Positions 28,701 through 37,899 are shown, counted from the first letter of the stretch. The stretch is 64,000 nucleotides of DNA from Pseudomonas syringae (GCF_023278085.1 NZ_CP066265.1:372001-436000); one strand, 5' to 3'. Notes: generated by a model from the letters alone, not told the origin. Translations and numbers: made by a program.

Positions 28701-29856
28701 CACTGACCCGTACCAGTCTTGTTGCCAGCTGTTGATGTGTCTGCATGGCCTGTGAGCGCTCTGCAAGCGTCTGCGCAATGTCTGTATCCAGCTTGCCAGC
28801 TTCGGCCGAGCCGTCGGGTGTCTCCCGGCGCCGGGTACGCAAGGCCTGGAGTTGCGCATTGGCGTGCGCAGCAGTGCGCTCGGCGGTGGTCATGTCGTGG
28901 TCGAGTGAAATCAGCTCACGGGTTTGCGCTACTTTGAGTTCCAGTTCGATTGCGATCGCAGAGTGTCGGTCCGCGAAACGCACATCCAGCGCCTGCAGTC
29001 GTGTGCGCAGGTCGCCAATCCATGTCTGAGAGAACCCGGCTTTCTGTTCAGCCTGGTCTTGCCCCTCACTCAGCGCGCCCAGCTGCAACACCTCGGTGCC
29101 CTGGATCAGCTCACGAAGTCGCTGGCCAGCCAGGCGCGTTGTGGCGTCGGCGTGTTTGACGCGGACTCTGGCCTGCTCCAGTCGCTCGTTCGACGAGGGT
29201 GGGACGGCCTGTTCAAGCGAGTCAACATGCGCACGCGCAGCCACCAGTGCGTGGGTCGCCGTGGCGAGTACCTTGCTTTGATGGTCGAGCCGAGTGCTCA
29301 GTTGCGCAACGGCGGCGGCGATTGCTTCAGGACTGTGCTGCTGCTCTTGTGCTTTGGATGGGCTGCCAGTGCTGGCGACCTCTTGCAGCGGAGCAGGCTT
29401 TAGCCACGGAAAGATTTTGGTCGTTAGACGCCTTGCAGTTGAAGGCGCAGGGCGCTCCCAGAGGGACGTTGGCGCTGCTTTCAGGCTGGTCAGTGCCGAT
29501 TCGGCAAGTCGCTGCAATTGATCCGCTTCTTTCAGCAACGGATCGTGATCCTTATCACTTGCCGTGTGCGCTTCCTCATCCGGAATTCCGCTTCGCAAGG
29601 GCCGGTTGATCGTGCGACCGGTGCCGGGGATACCGAGGCTGAAATTGGTCTGGCGTTGCGAAAGCTTGTCAGCGATGCGCGTCTTCAACCCGTGCGCCTG
29701 CTGAACACCGGGTGCCGATCGGGGCGCTGTCGGGTTTGCCAGCAGGGCAGGCTCGGACGGTTCGTGCGGCGTTGAAGGCGCTTTCGGCTGCGCGGTTGAT
29801 CCTGTTTCGAGCGGTATGGCGGAGGGAACAGAAGGCGTATTGATTCTTAAGGTCAT
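25777..29856 (-). CDS. hopAS1: Type III effector HopAS1, full length
   Basis: A 1359-aa protein delivered into plant cells by the Hrp type III system. The N-terminal 50 residues fit a P. syringae secretion signal: Leu at position 3, 11 Pro, 12 Ser/Thr, and no acidic residue in the first 16. Residues ~175-450 are Ala/Gln-rich, predicted coiled coil. A glycine-rich RLGGGGTLGAGLP lies near 915, and residues ~970-1175 show alternating strand-like segments. Size and context (next to glcB, behind a Hrp box) match HopAS1 as I recall it. Arabidopsis-virulent strains such as DC3000 carry truncated alleles; this one has no stop or frameshift. GGAG is seven nt before the ATG. Confidence 0.8.
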   Translation of the reverse strand: MTLRINTPSVPSAIPLETGSTAQPKAPSTPHEPSEPALLANPTAPRSAPGVQQAHGLKTRIADKLSQRQTNFSLGIPGTGRTINRPLRSGIPDEEAHTASDKDHDPLLKEADQLQRLAESALTSLKAAPTSLWERPAPSTARRLTTKIFPWLKPAPLQEVASTGSPSKAQEQQHSPEAIAAAVAQLSTRLDHQSKVLATATHALVAARAHVDSLEQAVPPSSNERLEQARVRVKHADATTRLAGQRLRELIQGTEVLQLGALSEGQDQAEQKAGFSQTWIGDLRTRLQALDVRFADRHSAIAIELELKVAQTRELISLDHDMTTAERTAAHANAQLQALRTRRRETPDGSAEAGKLDTDIAQTLAERSQAMQTHQQLATRLVRVSDDCARLNDEIGELYQRLSVVSGERSALKILEQKLPASEQATTTLEGEAQERIDKTALKKVREQYLASQISEAHAFAATGTEAIQPALQRIGHRLQRTPPPTPLPAFAVIEIVTSALAELTDNDATRANRVLDLLNQHPLEHWPRVAEDMAKSVRTRSATNHSIQRDTVDFCRKLANVPRGMEILQVLSSDGTQPIAAARSTALRVFWNADDAQQNETDSKVKAWLQTARKVARSKLDGDEKKFDDIDHAAFNAVRNGYLSNAPGTPYAQHDQRLKKATTEWVMRAVAANTPEESTATASVKSSLPRRLIPTLNKTPFAKSTLDRAYSLGESMGLQSPRKQVDQVISARISQLEETLKNAKGVPELQGEVSAAHAMLDHLKSLEKKGIHLSQATLGKRAGKSMQSLLKARVHQQRLSQIWDKPDADGKRAVNVLHKAQPIELPPLYTELANSKLSVYEAINRVDEHLREILPPALQPAQSIDDVLAQDLSAAIKLLKTRHLNEKSDIVTFFKPFILESRLRDRLRLGGGGTLGAGLPSMPYGLISPLVSPIFSAEKSRSDEAFAQLFMPILGMEMSFGKARTEAAEATIGVAVGGAVADGVGIQAALTGRFTAQETQTGSTLMRFFRTRHKDDEMRANMLNALDSMVRWDIIEPQQGQRYSGPLEAILARNPEVSISQIDATSSTRNVAARVALRAPAARFKDGSSDASQTLTLEPSVYVEADRIKEKRTETGGFISVVGAKGDTAQQRAGITANLNFAPIASSATPAKKGAHHGVQGQGLGLQLGMSRDLAWALEKNEISPFLIGDKQDADLDRHYSTPRDMQTEISANRDLWLLRCIETLEPDETGNKNTPENRLRAAMLLDAFEAKIKRLGQDSKYCQYNVNYSMKGRAGAEIDGYRGIQALALKRGDLQAAEKARQAIDDILLTRETWRPLVLIVRERARDSTSVGWRNLLRWQKLSNVDGQRTAAQFPPP

Positions 29857-30137
29857 GAGCAGGCTCCATCGGCTCAGATATCAAGTTCGACAGATCAATA
29901 CAGGGGGTGGTAGTAATCGACGCTGTGCATGTAGTGGCAGGTAAAGCGTGTTTGAAGGGGGATCGCCATAACGTCGGCTTTGTATTCTTCAAACTGCCAA
30001 GGCGGCACGTGGAGGCGTGTTGGCCCAAGGGCGGGGGAAAGTCGCTGACTCGCGGGTTGCACCCTCTGATGGTCAGCTGTGGCAGATGCTTGAAACCGCG
30101 TGAGCGATGTGCGCGGAGGTTTGCGGACCTGTCAGGG

Positions 30138-30165
30138 TAAGTGGTCGGGAAGTGGATTGGGTTCC
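30138..30165 (-). promoter_or_regulatory. Hrp box (HrpL promoter) of hopAS1
   Basis: Minus strand GGAACC (30165-30160), 15-bp spacer, CCACTTA (30144-30138): an exact match to GGAACC-N15/16-CCACNNA. It lies 282 bp before the hopAS1 ATG. The intervening leader contains no convincing chaperone gene. Confidence 0.92.
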
Positions 30166-30213
30166 AGCGTTTTCGACTGTAAAACAGCGACGAACCGATG
30201 CATCCGCATCGTC

Positions 30214-30241
30214 CCGAAGGGGCAGCAAGCCACCCCTTCGG
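30214..30241 (-). terminator. Hairpin terminator of glcB
   Basis: Nine-bp perfect stem CCGAAGGGG / CCCCTTCGG with a 10-nt loop, 20 bp past the glcB stop; T tract weak. It separates glcB from the hopAS1 promoter. Confidence 0.6.
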
Positions 30242-30260
30242 TATGACGTCTACAGATGGA

Positions 30261-32438
30261 TTACAGCCCGTTCACCGCCTTGAACTCACGACGGCGACGA
30301 TGCAATACCGGTTCGGTATAACCATTGGGCTGCCGCGTGCCTTCGATCACCAGTTCGACCGCCGCCTGGAAGGCGATGTTGCTGTCGAAGTCTGGCGCGA
30401 GCGGGCGATACAGCGGGTCGTTGGCGTTCTGGCGATCCACCACCGGCGCCATGCGCTTGAGGCTTTCCAGCACCTGGGCTTCAGTGACCACGCCATGACG
30501 CAGCCAGTTGGCCATGTGCTGGCTGGAGATACGCAGTGTCGCGCGGTCTTCCATCAGGCCGATGTCGTTGATGTCCGGGACTTTCGAGCAGCCCACACCC
30601 TGGTCGATCCAGCGCACCACGTAGCCGAGAATGCCCTGGGCGTTGTTGTCCAGTTCGTTCTGGATTTCGTCAGGCGTCCAGTCGGTGTTCGGCGCCAGCG
30701 GGATGGTCAGGATGTCGTCCACCGACGCCGGTTCGCGCTGGGCCAGTTCGGCCTGACGGGCGAACACATCGACCTTGTGATAGTGCAAAGCGTGCAGCGC
30801 AGCGGCGGTCGGTGAGGGCACCCAGGCCGTATTTGCGCCGGCCAGCGGGTGAGCGATTTTCTGTTCCAGCATGGCGGCCATCAGGTCCGGCATGGCCCAC
30901 ATGCCCTTGCCGATCTGCGCGCGGCCTTGCAGGCCGCATTTCAGGCCGATATCGACGTTGGAGTTCTCGTACGCCGAGATCCATTTTTCGGCTTTCATCT
31001 GCGCCTTGCGCACCACCGGGCCGGCTTCCATCGAGGTGTGGATTTCGTCGCCGGTACGGTCCAGGAAGCCGGTGTTGATGAACACTACCCGCTCGCTGGC
31101 GGCCTGAATGCACGCTTTGAGGTTGACCGTGGTGCGGCGTTCCTCGTCCATGATCCCGACTTTCAGCGTGTTGCGCGGCAAGCCCAGCACATGCTCGATA
31201 CGCCCGAACAGCTCATTGGTGAACGCAGCTTCCTGCGGGCCGTGCATCTTCGGTTTGACGATGTACATCGAACCGCAGCGGCTGTTGCTGCGCGAGTTAT
31301 TGCCATTGAGGTTGTGGATCGCCGCGAGGCTGGTCAGCAGGCCGTCGAGAATACCTTCCGGCACCTCGTTGCCGTGCTTGTCGAGAATCGCATCGATGGT
31401 CATCAGATGCCCGACATTGCGGATGAACAGCAGCGAACGGCCGTGCAGCGTGACTTCGTGACCTTCGGCCGTGGTGTAGACGCGGTCCGGGTTCATGGTG
31501 CGGGTGAAGGTTTCGCCGCCCTTGGACACCGATTCAGCAAGATCGCCTTTCATCAGGCCCAGCCAGTTGCGATAGACGACCACTTTGTCGTCGGCATCGA
31601 CGGCTGCGATGGAGTCTTCGCAGTCCATGATGGTGGTCAGCGCGGCTTCCATGAGGATGTCTTTCACACCTGCCGGATCGGTTTGGCCGACGGGGCTTGA
31701 AGCGTCGATCTGCAATTCGAAATGCAGGCCGTTGTGCTTGAACAGCACCGCGAACGGCGCCAGGGCATCGCCCTGAAAACCGATCAGTTGCGCATCGTCG
31801 CGCAGGCCGGTGTTGCTGCCGCCCTTGAGGCTGATGACCAGCTTGCCGTCGATCAGCTTGTAGGCCGTGGAGTCAACGTGCGAACCGGCGGCCAGCGGTG
31901 CGGCCTGATCGAGGAACGCACGAGCGAAGGCGATGACCTTGTCGCCGCGCACCTTGTTATAGCCTTTGCCCTTTTCCGCACCGCCTTCTTCGCTGATTGC
32001 GTCGGTGCCGTACAGCGCGTCATACAGCGAACCCCAGCGTGCGTTCGACGCATTCAGCGCGAAGCGGGCGTTCATCACCGGCACGACCAGTTGCGGTCCC
32101 GCCATCGTGGCTATTTCTTCGTCGACATTCTGTGTGGTGATCTGAAAGTCTGCCGCTTCTGGCAGCAGATAGCCGATCTCCTGAAGGAAGGCTTTGTAGG
32201 CCGAGGCATCGTGGGCCTGCCCGGCATGCGACTGATGCCAGGCGTCGATCTGCACCTGTAATTCATCACGCTGGGTGAGCAGTGCCTTGTTCTTTGGCGC
32301 GAGGTCGTGAATCAGCTGGTCTGCACCGGCCCAGAACGCGGCAGCATCGACGCCGGTTCCAGGGATGGCTTCGTTCTGCACGAAGTCGAACAGGACTCTG
32401 GCGACTTGCAGGTCACCGACTTGAACGTACTCAGTCAT
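30261..32438 (-). CDS. glcB: Malate synthase G
   Basis: Condenses glyoxylate and acetyl-CoA to malate, completing the glyoxylate bypass and glycolate use. At 725 aa it is the monomeric G isoform. Characteristic blocks: [16 protein letters not shown] around the catalytic region, [53 protein letters not shown], and [19 protein letters not shown] with active-site Glu/Arg. Start 32438 ([10 protein letters not shown]) follows GAGG by eight nt; upstream in-frame codons (MLDPAEQ) have no support. glc regulators and glycolate oxidase genes are not adjacent. Confidence 0.96.
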   Translation of the reverse strand: MTEYVQVGDLQVARVLFDFVQNEAIPGTGVDAAAFWAGADQLIHDLAPKNKALLTQRDELQVQIDAWHQSHAGQAHDASAYKAFLQEIGYLLPEAADFQITTQNVDEEIATMAGPQLVVPVMNARFALNASNARWGSLYDALYGTDAISEEGGAEKGKGYNKVRGDKVIAFARAFLDQAAPLAAGSHVDSTAYKLIDGKLVISLKGGSNTGLRDDAQLIGFQGDALAPFAVLFKHNGLHFELQIDASSPVGQTDPAGVKDILMEAALTTIMDCEDSIAAVDADDKVVVYRNWLGLMKGDLAESVSKGGETFTRTMNPDRVYTTAEGHEVTLHGRSLLFIRNVGHLMTIDAILDKHGNEVPEGILDGLLTSLAAIHNLNGNNSRSNSRCGSMYIVKPKMHGPQEAAFTNELFGRIEHVLGLPRNTLKVGIMDEERRTTVNLKACIQAASERVVFINTGFLDRTGDEIHTSMEAGPVVRKAQMKAEKWISAYENSNVDIGLKCGLQGRAQIGKGMWAMPDLMAAMLEQKIAHPLAGANTAWVPSPTAAALHALHYHKVDVFARQAELAQREPASVDDILTIPLAPNTDWTPDEIQNELDNNAQGILGYVVRWIDQGVGCSKVPDINDIGLMEDRATLRISSQHMANWLRHGVVTEAQVLESLKRMAPVVDRQNANDPLYRPLAPDFDSNIAFQAAVELVIEGTRQPNGYTEPVLHRRRREFKAVNGL

Positions 32439-32758
32439 TGCACTTGCCTCACTCTGCTCAGCAGGGTCGAGCACACTCGGGGAGCGCTCTGTTATTGGTT
32501 TTAGGGGTCATGTAGTACGTGGCGTTGGATACTACATGAGCCCGGGTCGTGTGAAAACGTCGCTGAATATGTCATTAAACGACTTAAATTGAATATCGAG
32601 TCACGTGACGCTTCATCGCGCGCTCGAAAGCGCTCAGGATTGTTCCACAGAGCGTGGCAAATCGTACACGATTGCTGTGTATGAGGGGTTGCACAAGCAG
32701 GCCTATACTCAGGCGATTGCCGATTTTCAAATCGTCTGCACAGAAAGAGGAATTGATT

Positions 32759-33277
32759 GTGGATCATCTCGTCGTAACGCTGGTGGCTCCCGACCAACCG
32801 GGCCAGGTCGAACGTATCGCGCAGTGCATCGCCGAGCATGGCGGCAACTGGCTGGAAAGCCGCATGTCACGCATGGCCGGGCAGTTCGCGGGGATTCTCA
32901 AGGTCGGCGTCGAGCCGCAGCAGTATGACGACCTGATCAAGGCGCTGAACAACCTGTCGGCCCACGGCATCCGCATGCTGCTGGCCGAAAGCGTGGTCGA
33001 GACCAGCGGCACCACTCGCCCGATCAGCATGCAACTGGTCGGCAACGACCGCCCCGGCATCGTGCGCGACATCACCCGCCTGCTGGCGGGAAAGGGCGTT
33101 AACGTCGAGCACCTGATTACCGACGTAGCTCCCGCGCCCATGAGCAGCGAGTTGCTGTTCCACGCCGATGCGGTGCTGGGCGTTCCGCTGGGGTTATCAC
33201 TGGATGATCTGCAGGCCGGGCTCGAAACCCTGGCGGATGATCTGATGGTTGAACTGGTGTTGCGTACTGAGGAATAA
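32759..33277 (+). CDS. GcvR-like ACT-domain regulator
   Basis: A 172-aa protein with two ACT domains: VTLVAPDQPGQVERIAQCIAEHGGNWLESRMSRM and LVGNDRPGIVRDITRLLAGKGVNVEHLITD. Both have the ligand-binding Asp/Gly turn. In E. coli GcvR binds GcvA and represses the glycine cleavage operon; the Pseudomonas members are less studied. The GTG start at 32759 was chosen because AGAGG sits eight nt upstream and the translation then opens at the first ACT strand (VDHLVVTLV). An upstream TTG is too close to that site. Confidence 0.85.
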   Translation: MDHLVVTLVAPDQPGQVERIAQCIAEHGGNWLESRMSRMAGQFAGILKVGVEPQQYDDLIKALNNLSAHGIRMLLAESVVETSGTTRPISMQLVGNDRPGIVRDITRLLAGKGVNVEHLITDVAPAPMSSELLFHADAVLGVPLGLSLDDLQAGLETLADDLMVELVLRTEE

Positions 33278-33316
33278 CTCCTCTGTCAGGTTATCCAAGT
33301 TAACCGTGCACCTGCC

Positions 33317-33437
33317 TGTGGATAACCTGGGGGAAGAGCCTTGCGCGCCATACACGCCGTGGCTTGGCGCGGATTGATCAAAAATTCAACAGTTTCAAGG
33401 GCTTGTGCACAGATAAGGTGAGTCTGCCTGTGGATAA
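33317..33437 (-). other. Two perfect DnaA boxes in the gcvR-rarD intergenic region
   Basis: The nonamer TGTGGATAA (complement TTATCCACA) occurs at 33317-33325 and 33429-33437 in the same orientation, each inside CTGCCTGTGGATAACC. An imperfect TTATCCAAG lies at 33292. The 223-bp gap holds no gene. Confidence 0.5.
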
Positions 33438-33500
33438 CCCTTGGAGAACCCTGTGCAGCCCACGTTCTACGTGGCCTGCACAGAGCTGTGTGTTTTTTGA

Positions 33501-34388
33501 TCAGCGACGGCCGCGGGATTTCAGCCAGATATCCACACTGTAGATCGCCAGCCCAGCCCAGATAAAAGCGAAGGTGATAATGGTGCTGGTGGTCAGATGC
33601 TCGCCGTACAGCGCCACTGCCAGCAGCAGCACCAGCGTGGGTGCAATGTATTGCAGGAAGCCCAGCGTGGTGAACGGCAAGTGGCGCGCTGCGGCGTTGA
33701 AGCATACCAGCGGGACCAGCGTGACCGGGCCGGCGGCGGCGAGCCAGAGGGCTTGCGTGGTGGTCCAGAACTCGGGTTGCACGCTGACGGCCGTCGGGTT
33801 GAGCGCCAGCCAGATCAGCGCCAGTGGCACCAGCATCCAGGTTTCGACGACCAGGCCGGGCAGGGCGGCGACCGGGGCTTTTTTGCGGATCAGGCCGTAG
33901 AACGCGAAAGTCAGCGCCAGCGCCAGTGACACCCACGGCAGGCTGCCGACGTGCCAGACCTGTTGTGCGACGCCTATTGCAGCCAGAGCGACCGCGACCC
34001 ATTGCAGGCGTCTCAGCCGTTCGCCGAGCAGCAACATGCCAAGCAGCACGTTGACCAGCGGGTTGATGTAGTAGCCGAGACTGGCCTCAAGCATGCGCCC
34101 GTTGTTCACGGCCCACACGTAGACGATCCAGTTGGCGGCAATCAGGGTGCCGCTCAGCGCGAGCACGGCCAGCCGTTGCGGGTTGTTGCGCAGGTCGCGC
34201 CACCAGCCGGGGTGCTTCCAGAACATCAGCACGATCGAGCCGAAGAGCGCCGACCACAGTGCACGATGGATGATGATCTCGATGGCTGGAACCGCGGCAA
34301 TGGCTTTGAAATACAGGGGGAACAGGCCCCAGATCGTGTAAGCACTCAGGCCCAGAATGTATCCACGGCGTGGATTGGCAGCTTGCAT
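33501..34388 (-). CDS. rarD: RarD, EamA-family drug/metabolite transporter
   Basis: Inner-membrane protein of 295 aa with about ten hydrophobic helices. The RarD signature starts at GYILGLSAYTIWGLFPLYFKAIAAVPAIEIIIHRALWS and continues with ANWIVYVWAVNNGRMLEASLGYYINPL. Members were named for chloramphenicol sensitivity in E. coli, but the physiological substrate is unknown. It is a single gene, convergent with the GcvR-like gene and preceded by a repeat-filled gap. Confidence 0.92.
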   Translation of the reverse strand: MQAANPRRGYILGLSAYTIWGLFPLYFKAIAAVPAIEIIIHRALWSALFGSIVLMFWKHPGWWRDLRNNPQRLAVLALSGTLIAANWIVYVWAVNNGRMLEASLGYYINPLVNVLLGMLLLGERLRRLQWVAVALAAIGVAQQVWHVGSLPWVSLALALTFAFYGLIRKKAPVAALPGLVVETWMLVPLALIWLALNPTAVSVQPEFWTTTQALWLAAAGPVTLVPLVCFNAAARHLPFTTLGFLQYIAPTLVLLLAVALYGEHLTTSTIITFAFIWAGLAIYSVDIWLKSRGRR

Positions 34389-34499
34389 GGAGCGTCCCTT
34401 TTAATGCAGAAATTTCCGATTTTATTGTGGGGTGATGCGATGGATCGTTTGAATCCTGTTCACGCAGGTGCGCTGATTGTTATACACATATTCGACTGA

Positions 34500-34690
34500 T
34501 TCACGCCAAGTGGAGCTGCTCAAGATCGGACGCAGAGCGTCCAGAACGGCATGCCCACGCGGAGCATGGGCACGATGGTTTCTCCCGAACACCTATCGTT
34601 CCTCACGCTCCAGTGTGGGAATGCCCTTCGTGACGCTCTGCGTCACCGGTTCTCGCTTCACCAAGGGCTTGAGAGTGTCCAGAACGGCGT
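34500..34690. repeat. Palindromic intergenic repeat between srkA and rarD
   Basis: Contains CAAGATCGGACGCAGAGCG (34520), CCCACGCGGAGCATGGGCACGAT, ACCTATCGTTCCTCACGCTC (about 34592) and GTGACGCTCTGCGTCAC (34630). It is one non-tandem copy of the family, beyond the srkA stop. Confidence 0.8.
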
Positions 34691-34726
34691 GCTCTGGTTA
34701 CTCCACGCAAGTGCGTGCAGCCAGCA

Positions 34727-35701
34727 TCAAAACAGCTTCAGCGGCTCTTCATTCAGCGCAGACATCTGCTCGCGCAGGGCCAGGATATGGTCGCCCCAGT
34801 AACGCTCGGTGCCGAACCACGGAAAGCTGTGCGGAAACGCCGGGTCATCCCAGCGACGGGCCAGCCAGGCGCTGTAGTGCATCAGGCGCAGGGCACGCAG
34901 CGGCTCGATAAGGGCCAGTTCGCGCGGATTGAAATCATGAAATTCGTTGTAGCCATCCATCAGCTCCGACAGTTGCCCTAGACGCTCCTGACGGTCGCCG
35001 GCCAGCATCATCCAGATGTCCTGTACCGCAGGGCCGAGACGGCAATCGTCGAGGTCGACGATGTGGAACATTTCATCGCGGCACATCATGTTGCCGGGGT
35101 GACAGTCGCCGTGCATGCGGATGTTGCTGTGCGGTGTGGCCGCGTAAACGTCTTCGACGCGCTTGAGCAGGTCGCGGGCTACTGACTCGTAAGCGGGCAG
35201 CAGGCTGCGCGGGATGCAGTCGTTTTCCAGCAGGTAGTTGACCGAGTCATTGCCGAAATTCTTCACGCCCAGTGCTTCGCGGTGCGCGAACGGTTTGGTC
35301 GAACCGACCGCATGAATACGGCCCAGCAACTGACCCAGACGATACAACTGATCCAGATTGCCCGGTTCTGGCGCACGTCCGCCACGGCGCGGGAACAGCG
35401 TGAAGCGAAAACCAGCGTGCTCGAACAGGGTTTCGCCGTTGTGCAGCATGGGCGCGACAACCGGCACTTCGACGTCGACCAGCTCGAAGGTGAAGCTGTG
35501 CTCTTCAAGAATGGCTTCGTTGGTCCAGCGCTGTGGGCGATAGAACTTGGCGATCAGCGGTTGGCCGTCTTCGATACCGACCTGATACACGCGGTTTTCG
35601 TAACTGTTGAGCGCCAGGATGCGTGCATCGCTGAGAAAACCGATGCTTTCGACGGCATCCAGCACCAGATCGGGAGTAAGTGTTGCAAACGGGTGAGCCA
35701 T
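34727..35701 (-). CDS. srkA: Stress-response kinase A (YihE-type Ser/Thr kinase)
   Basis: Cytoplasmic APH-fold protein kinase of 324 aa that in E. coli opposes stress-induced (MazEF-linked) cell death. Motifs: ATP-binding SYENRVYQVGIEDGQPLIAKFYRP with Lys, catalytic loop RMHGDCHPGNMMC (Asp plus Asn), and metal-binding HIVDLDDCRLGP. The ATG at 35701 (MAHPFATLTPDLVLDAVES) has GGAG five nt upstream; a longer in-frame start at 35779 reads into the divergent promoter region. It is a single gene, divergent from the LacI-type regulator. Confidence 0.93.
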   Translation of the reverse strand: MAHPFATLTPDLVLDAVESIGFLSDARILALNSYENRVYQVGIEDGQPLIAKFYRPQRWTNEAILEEHSFTFELVDVEVPVVAPMLHNGETLFEHAGFRFTLFPRRGGRAPEPGNLDQLYRLGQLLGRIHAVGSTKPFAHREALGVKNFGNDSVNYLLENDCIPRSLLPAYESVARDLLKRVEDVYAATPHSNIRMHGDCHPGNMMCRDEMFHIVDLDDCRLGPAVQDIWMMLAGDRQERLGQLSELMDGYNEFHDFNPRELALIEPLRALRLMHYSAWLARRWDDPAFPHSFPWFGTERYWGDHILALREQMSALNEEPLKLF

Positions 35702-35894
35702 GACTACTCCTGCGCGCAGCAGGTTGCCGCGTCGGACCGCTGATGGTAACGCAGACCGGTCCCGGTTCGCCAAACCCATCCGATTAAAGTGCTCAAGGGG
35801 TGGATTGTCATTAAACGGTCATCCTCCGTTCGCCATTCAGCCATGTTCGAAGCCTACAGTCGCCGCTAATGAGATCGATCTCAAGCGAGCGACA

Positions 35895-36914
35895 ATGACT
35901 GATTTGAAAAAGGTTGCACGCCTGGCCGGGGTTTCCCGGGCCACCGCTGCACGCGCTTTCGCCAGCCCCGATGTGGTGCGCGCCGAGACCCGTGAACGGG
36001 TGTTCGCGGCCGCCCGGACGCTAGGCTTTCGCCCTAACCGGCTGGGCCGACAGTTGCGTCTGCAAACCACCAACCTGATTGGCGTGGTGGTGCCTAACCT
36101 GCTCAATCCGGTGTTTGCCGAACAGTTTCAGGCCATGGAGCGAGCCGCGCGGGCGCGGGGTTACAACTTGCTGTTGGCGACCACAGATTACAGCGCCGAA
36201 CGTGAAAGCGCCGTGGTTGAAGAGCTGCTGCGCCAGCGGGTCGACGGGCTGGTGCTGACCGTGACCGACGCCGAACACAACCGTGTGCTGGAAAGCCTGG
36301 TCAGTGAGGACGCGCCGTTCGTGCTGGCCTATCACCAGACCGACAATGCAGATTACAGCGCGGTGTCTGTGGATAACCGCGCAGGCATGGCGCTGGCGAC
36401 GCAGTATCTGATCGACGCCGGCCACCAGCGTATCGCCATGGTAGCGGGGCCGGTCATGCAGTCTGACCGGGCCCGCCTGCGTTATGACGGCTATTGCGGC
36501 GCCATGGCCGAGCGTGGGCTTGCGGCCCGGCCGGTGATTGAAATGCCTGCTCATACCCGCGCCGATTTCGCCGCGCTTGAACCTTTGTTAGGCGGCCCGG
36601 ATGCGCCCAGCGCGCTGGTCTGCTCCAACGATTTGCTGGCCATCAGCCTGATTGCCGAACTGCGCCGCAACGGCTGGGGCGTTCCCGAGCGCCTGTCGGT
36701 GATCGGCTTCGACGGCATCGAACTCGGCACCCAGATGCACCCGACGCTGTGCAGCGTGGTTCAGCCCATCGCCGAACTGGCGCACACCGTCATCGACCAA
36801 TTACTGGCACGGATTGCTGGCGCAGTACCGGTTTCTCATTGTCTGCCGTGCCACATCCGGCCCGGCGAAAGCACCCAGCCCTACCAGGAGATGCTTCATG
36901 CTCAGCCTCAGTAA
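35895..36914 (+). CDS. LacI-family regulator of the adjacent ABC importer
   Basis: A 339-aa repressor-type protein. The N-terminal HTH (DLKKVARLAGVSRATAARAFASP) and hinge (FRPNRLGRQLRLQTTNLIGVVVP) are followed by a PBP-type effector domain (LLNPVFAEQFQAMERAARARGYNLLLATTDY, GFDGIELGTQMHPTLCSVVQP). It overlaps the next gene by 17 bp, so regulator and transporter share one transcript and it probably autoregulates. The effector is unknown; context suggests a glycerophosphodiester or a product of it. Confidence 0.92.
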   Translation: MTDLKKVARLAGVSRATAARAFASPDVVRAETRERVFAAARTLGFRPNRLGRQLRLQTTNLIGVVVPNLLNPVFAEQFQAMERAARARGYNLLLATTDYSAERESAVVEELLRQRVDGLVLTVTDAEHNRVLESLVSEDAPFVLAYHQTDNADYSAVSVDNRAGMALATQYLIDAGHQRIAMVAGPVMQSDRARLRYDGYCGAMAERGLAARPVIEMPAHTRADFAALEPLLGGPDAPSALVCSNDLLAISLIAELRRNGWGVPERLSVIGFDGIELGTQMHPTLCSVVQPIAELAHTVIDQLLARIAGAVPVSHCLPCHIRPGESTQPYQEMLHAQPQ

Positions 36915-37899
36915 AACCCTCGCGGCACTGCTGTTATGCGGTGCGGCCAGCCTCGCCCAGGCCGCCGAAACCGCCATCTGCTACAACTGCCCACCCGAGT
37001 GGGCCGACTGGGGCACTCAGCTCAAGGCGATTGCCGACAGCACCGGCGTTCAGGTGCCGCTGGACAACAAGAACTCCGGGCAGGCGCTGGCACAGATCGT
37101 CGCCGAACAAGCCGCACCGGTTGCCGACGTTGTGTATTACGGTGTGACCTTCGGCTTGCAGGCGCAGAAGGCAGATGTGGTCGACACCTACAAACCCAAG
37201 CACTGGGACGATATTCCGGCCGGCCTGAAAGACCCGCAAGGGCACTGGTTTGCCATTCACTCCGGCACCCTCGGCATCATGGTCAACGTCGACGCACTGG
37301 GCGGTCTGCCGGTGCCGCAGAGCTGGGCAGATCTGCTCAAACCCGAGTACAAGGGCATGGTCGGCTACCTCGACCCTTCCAGCGCGTTCGTCGGCTACGT
37401 TTCCGCCGTGGCGATCAACCAGGCCATGGGTGGCACGCTGGACAACTTCGGCCCGGCCATCGACTACTTCCAGAAACTGGCGAAGAACTCGCCCATCGTG
37501 CCCAAGCAAACTGCGTATGCCCGCGTGCTGTCCGGCGAGCTGCCGATTCTGGTCGACTATGACTTCAACGCCTACCGCGCTCGCTACAAGGACAAAGCCA
37601 ACGTCGCGTTCGTGATCCCGAAGGAAGGCACCATCGGTGTTCCGTACGTGATGAGCCTGGTGGCCAAGGCGCCGCATCGCGCCAACGCCGAGAAGGTGCT
37701 GGATTTCGTGCTGTCCGATGAAGGTCAGGCGCTGTGGGCCAAGGCCTATCTGCGTCCGGTGCGCTCGAAAATGCCGGCCGAAGTCGCCGCGCAGTTCCTG
37801 CCGGACAGCGATTACGCGCGTGCCGGTGTGGTGGATTACCAGCACATGGCTGCCGTGCAGGAAGCCTTCGCTGCCCGTTATCTGCGTGAGGTGAAGTAA
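36898..37899 (+). CDS. ABC transporter substrate-binding protein (AfuA/2-AEP-like)
   Basis: Periplasmic binding protein, 333 aa, with a Sec signal peptide of ~22 residues (cut after AQA). Type-2 fold motifs: DVVYYGVTFGLQAQKADVVD, GVPYVMSLVAKAPHRANAEKVLDFVLSDEGQ. This family binds Fe(III), phosphonates or phosphate esters. The downstream gpdQ-like gene makes a glycerophosphodiester such as glycerophosphocholine or glycerophosphoethanolamine the likeliest cargo (inference). ATG 36898 follows AGGAG by seven nt, inside the regulator's 3' end. Confidence 0.82.
   Translation: MLSLSKTLAALLLCGAASLAQAAETAICYNCPPEWADWGTQLKAIADSTGVQVPLDNKNSGQALAQIVAEQAAPVADVVYYGVTFGLQAQKADVVDTYKPKHWDDIPAGLKDPQGHWFAIHSGTLGIMVNVDALGGLPVPQSWADLLKPEYKGMVGYLDPSSAFVGYVSAVAINQAMGGTLDNFGPAIDYFQKLAKNSPIVPKQTAYARVLSGELPILVDYDFNAYRARYKDKANVAFVIPKEGTIGVPYVMSLVAKAPHRANAEKVLDFVLSDEGQALWAKAYLRPVRSKMPAEVAAQFLPDSDYARAGVVDYQHMAAVQEAFAARYLREVK

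Noticed and set aside
29669..30028. 119-codon minus-strand frame overlapping the hopAS1 start, a possible chaperone
   Set aside because: Cys/Thr/Arg-rich rather than acidic like type III chaperones, no ribosome site, and two thirds of it lies inside hopAS1.
33286..34002. 238-codon minus-strand frame overlapping rarD
   Set aside because: Out-of-frame shadow of rarD running into the DnaA-box gap; rarD is unambiguous.
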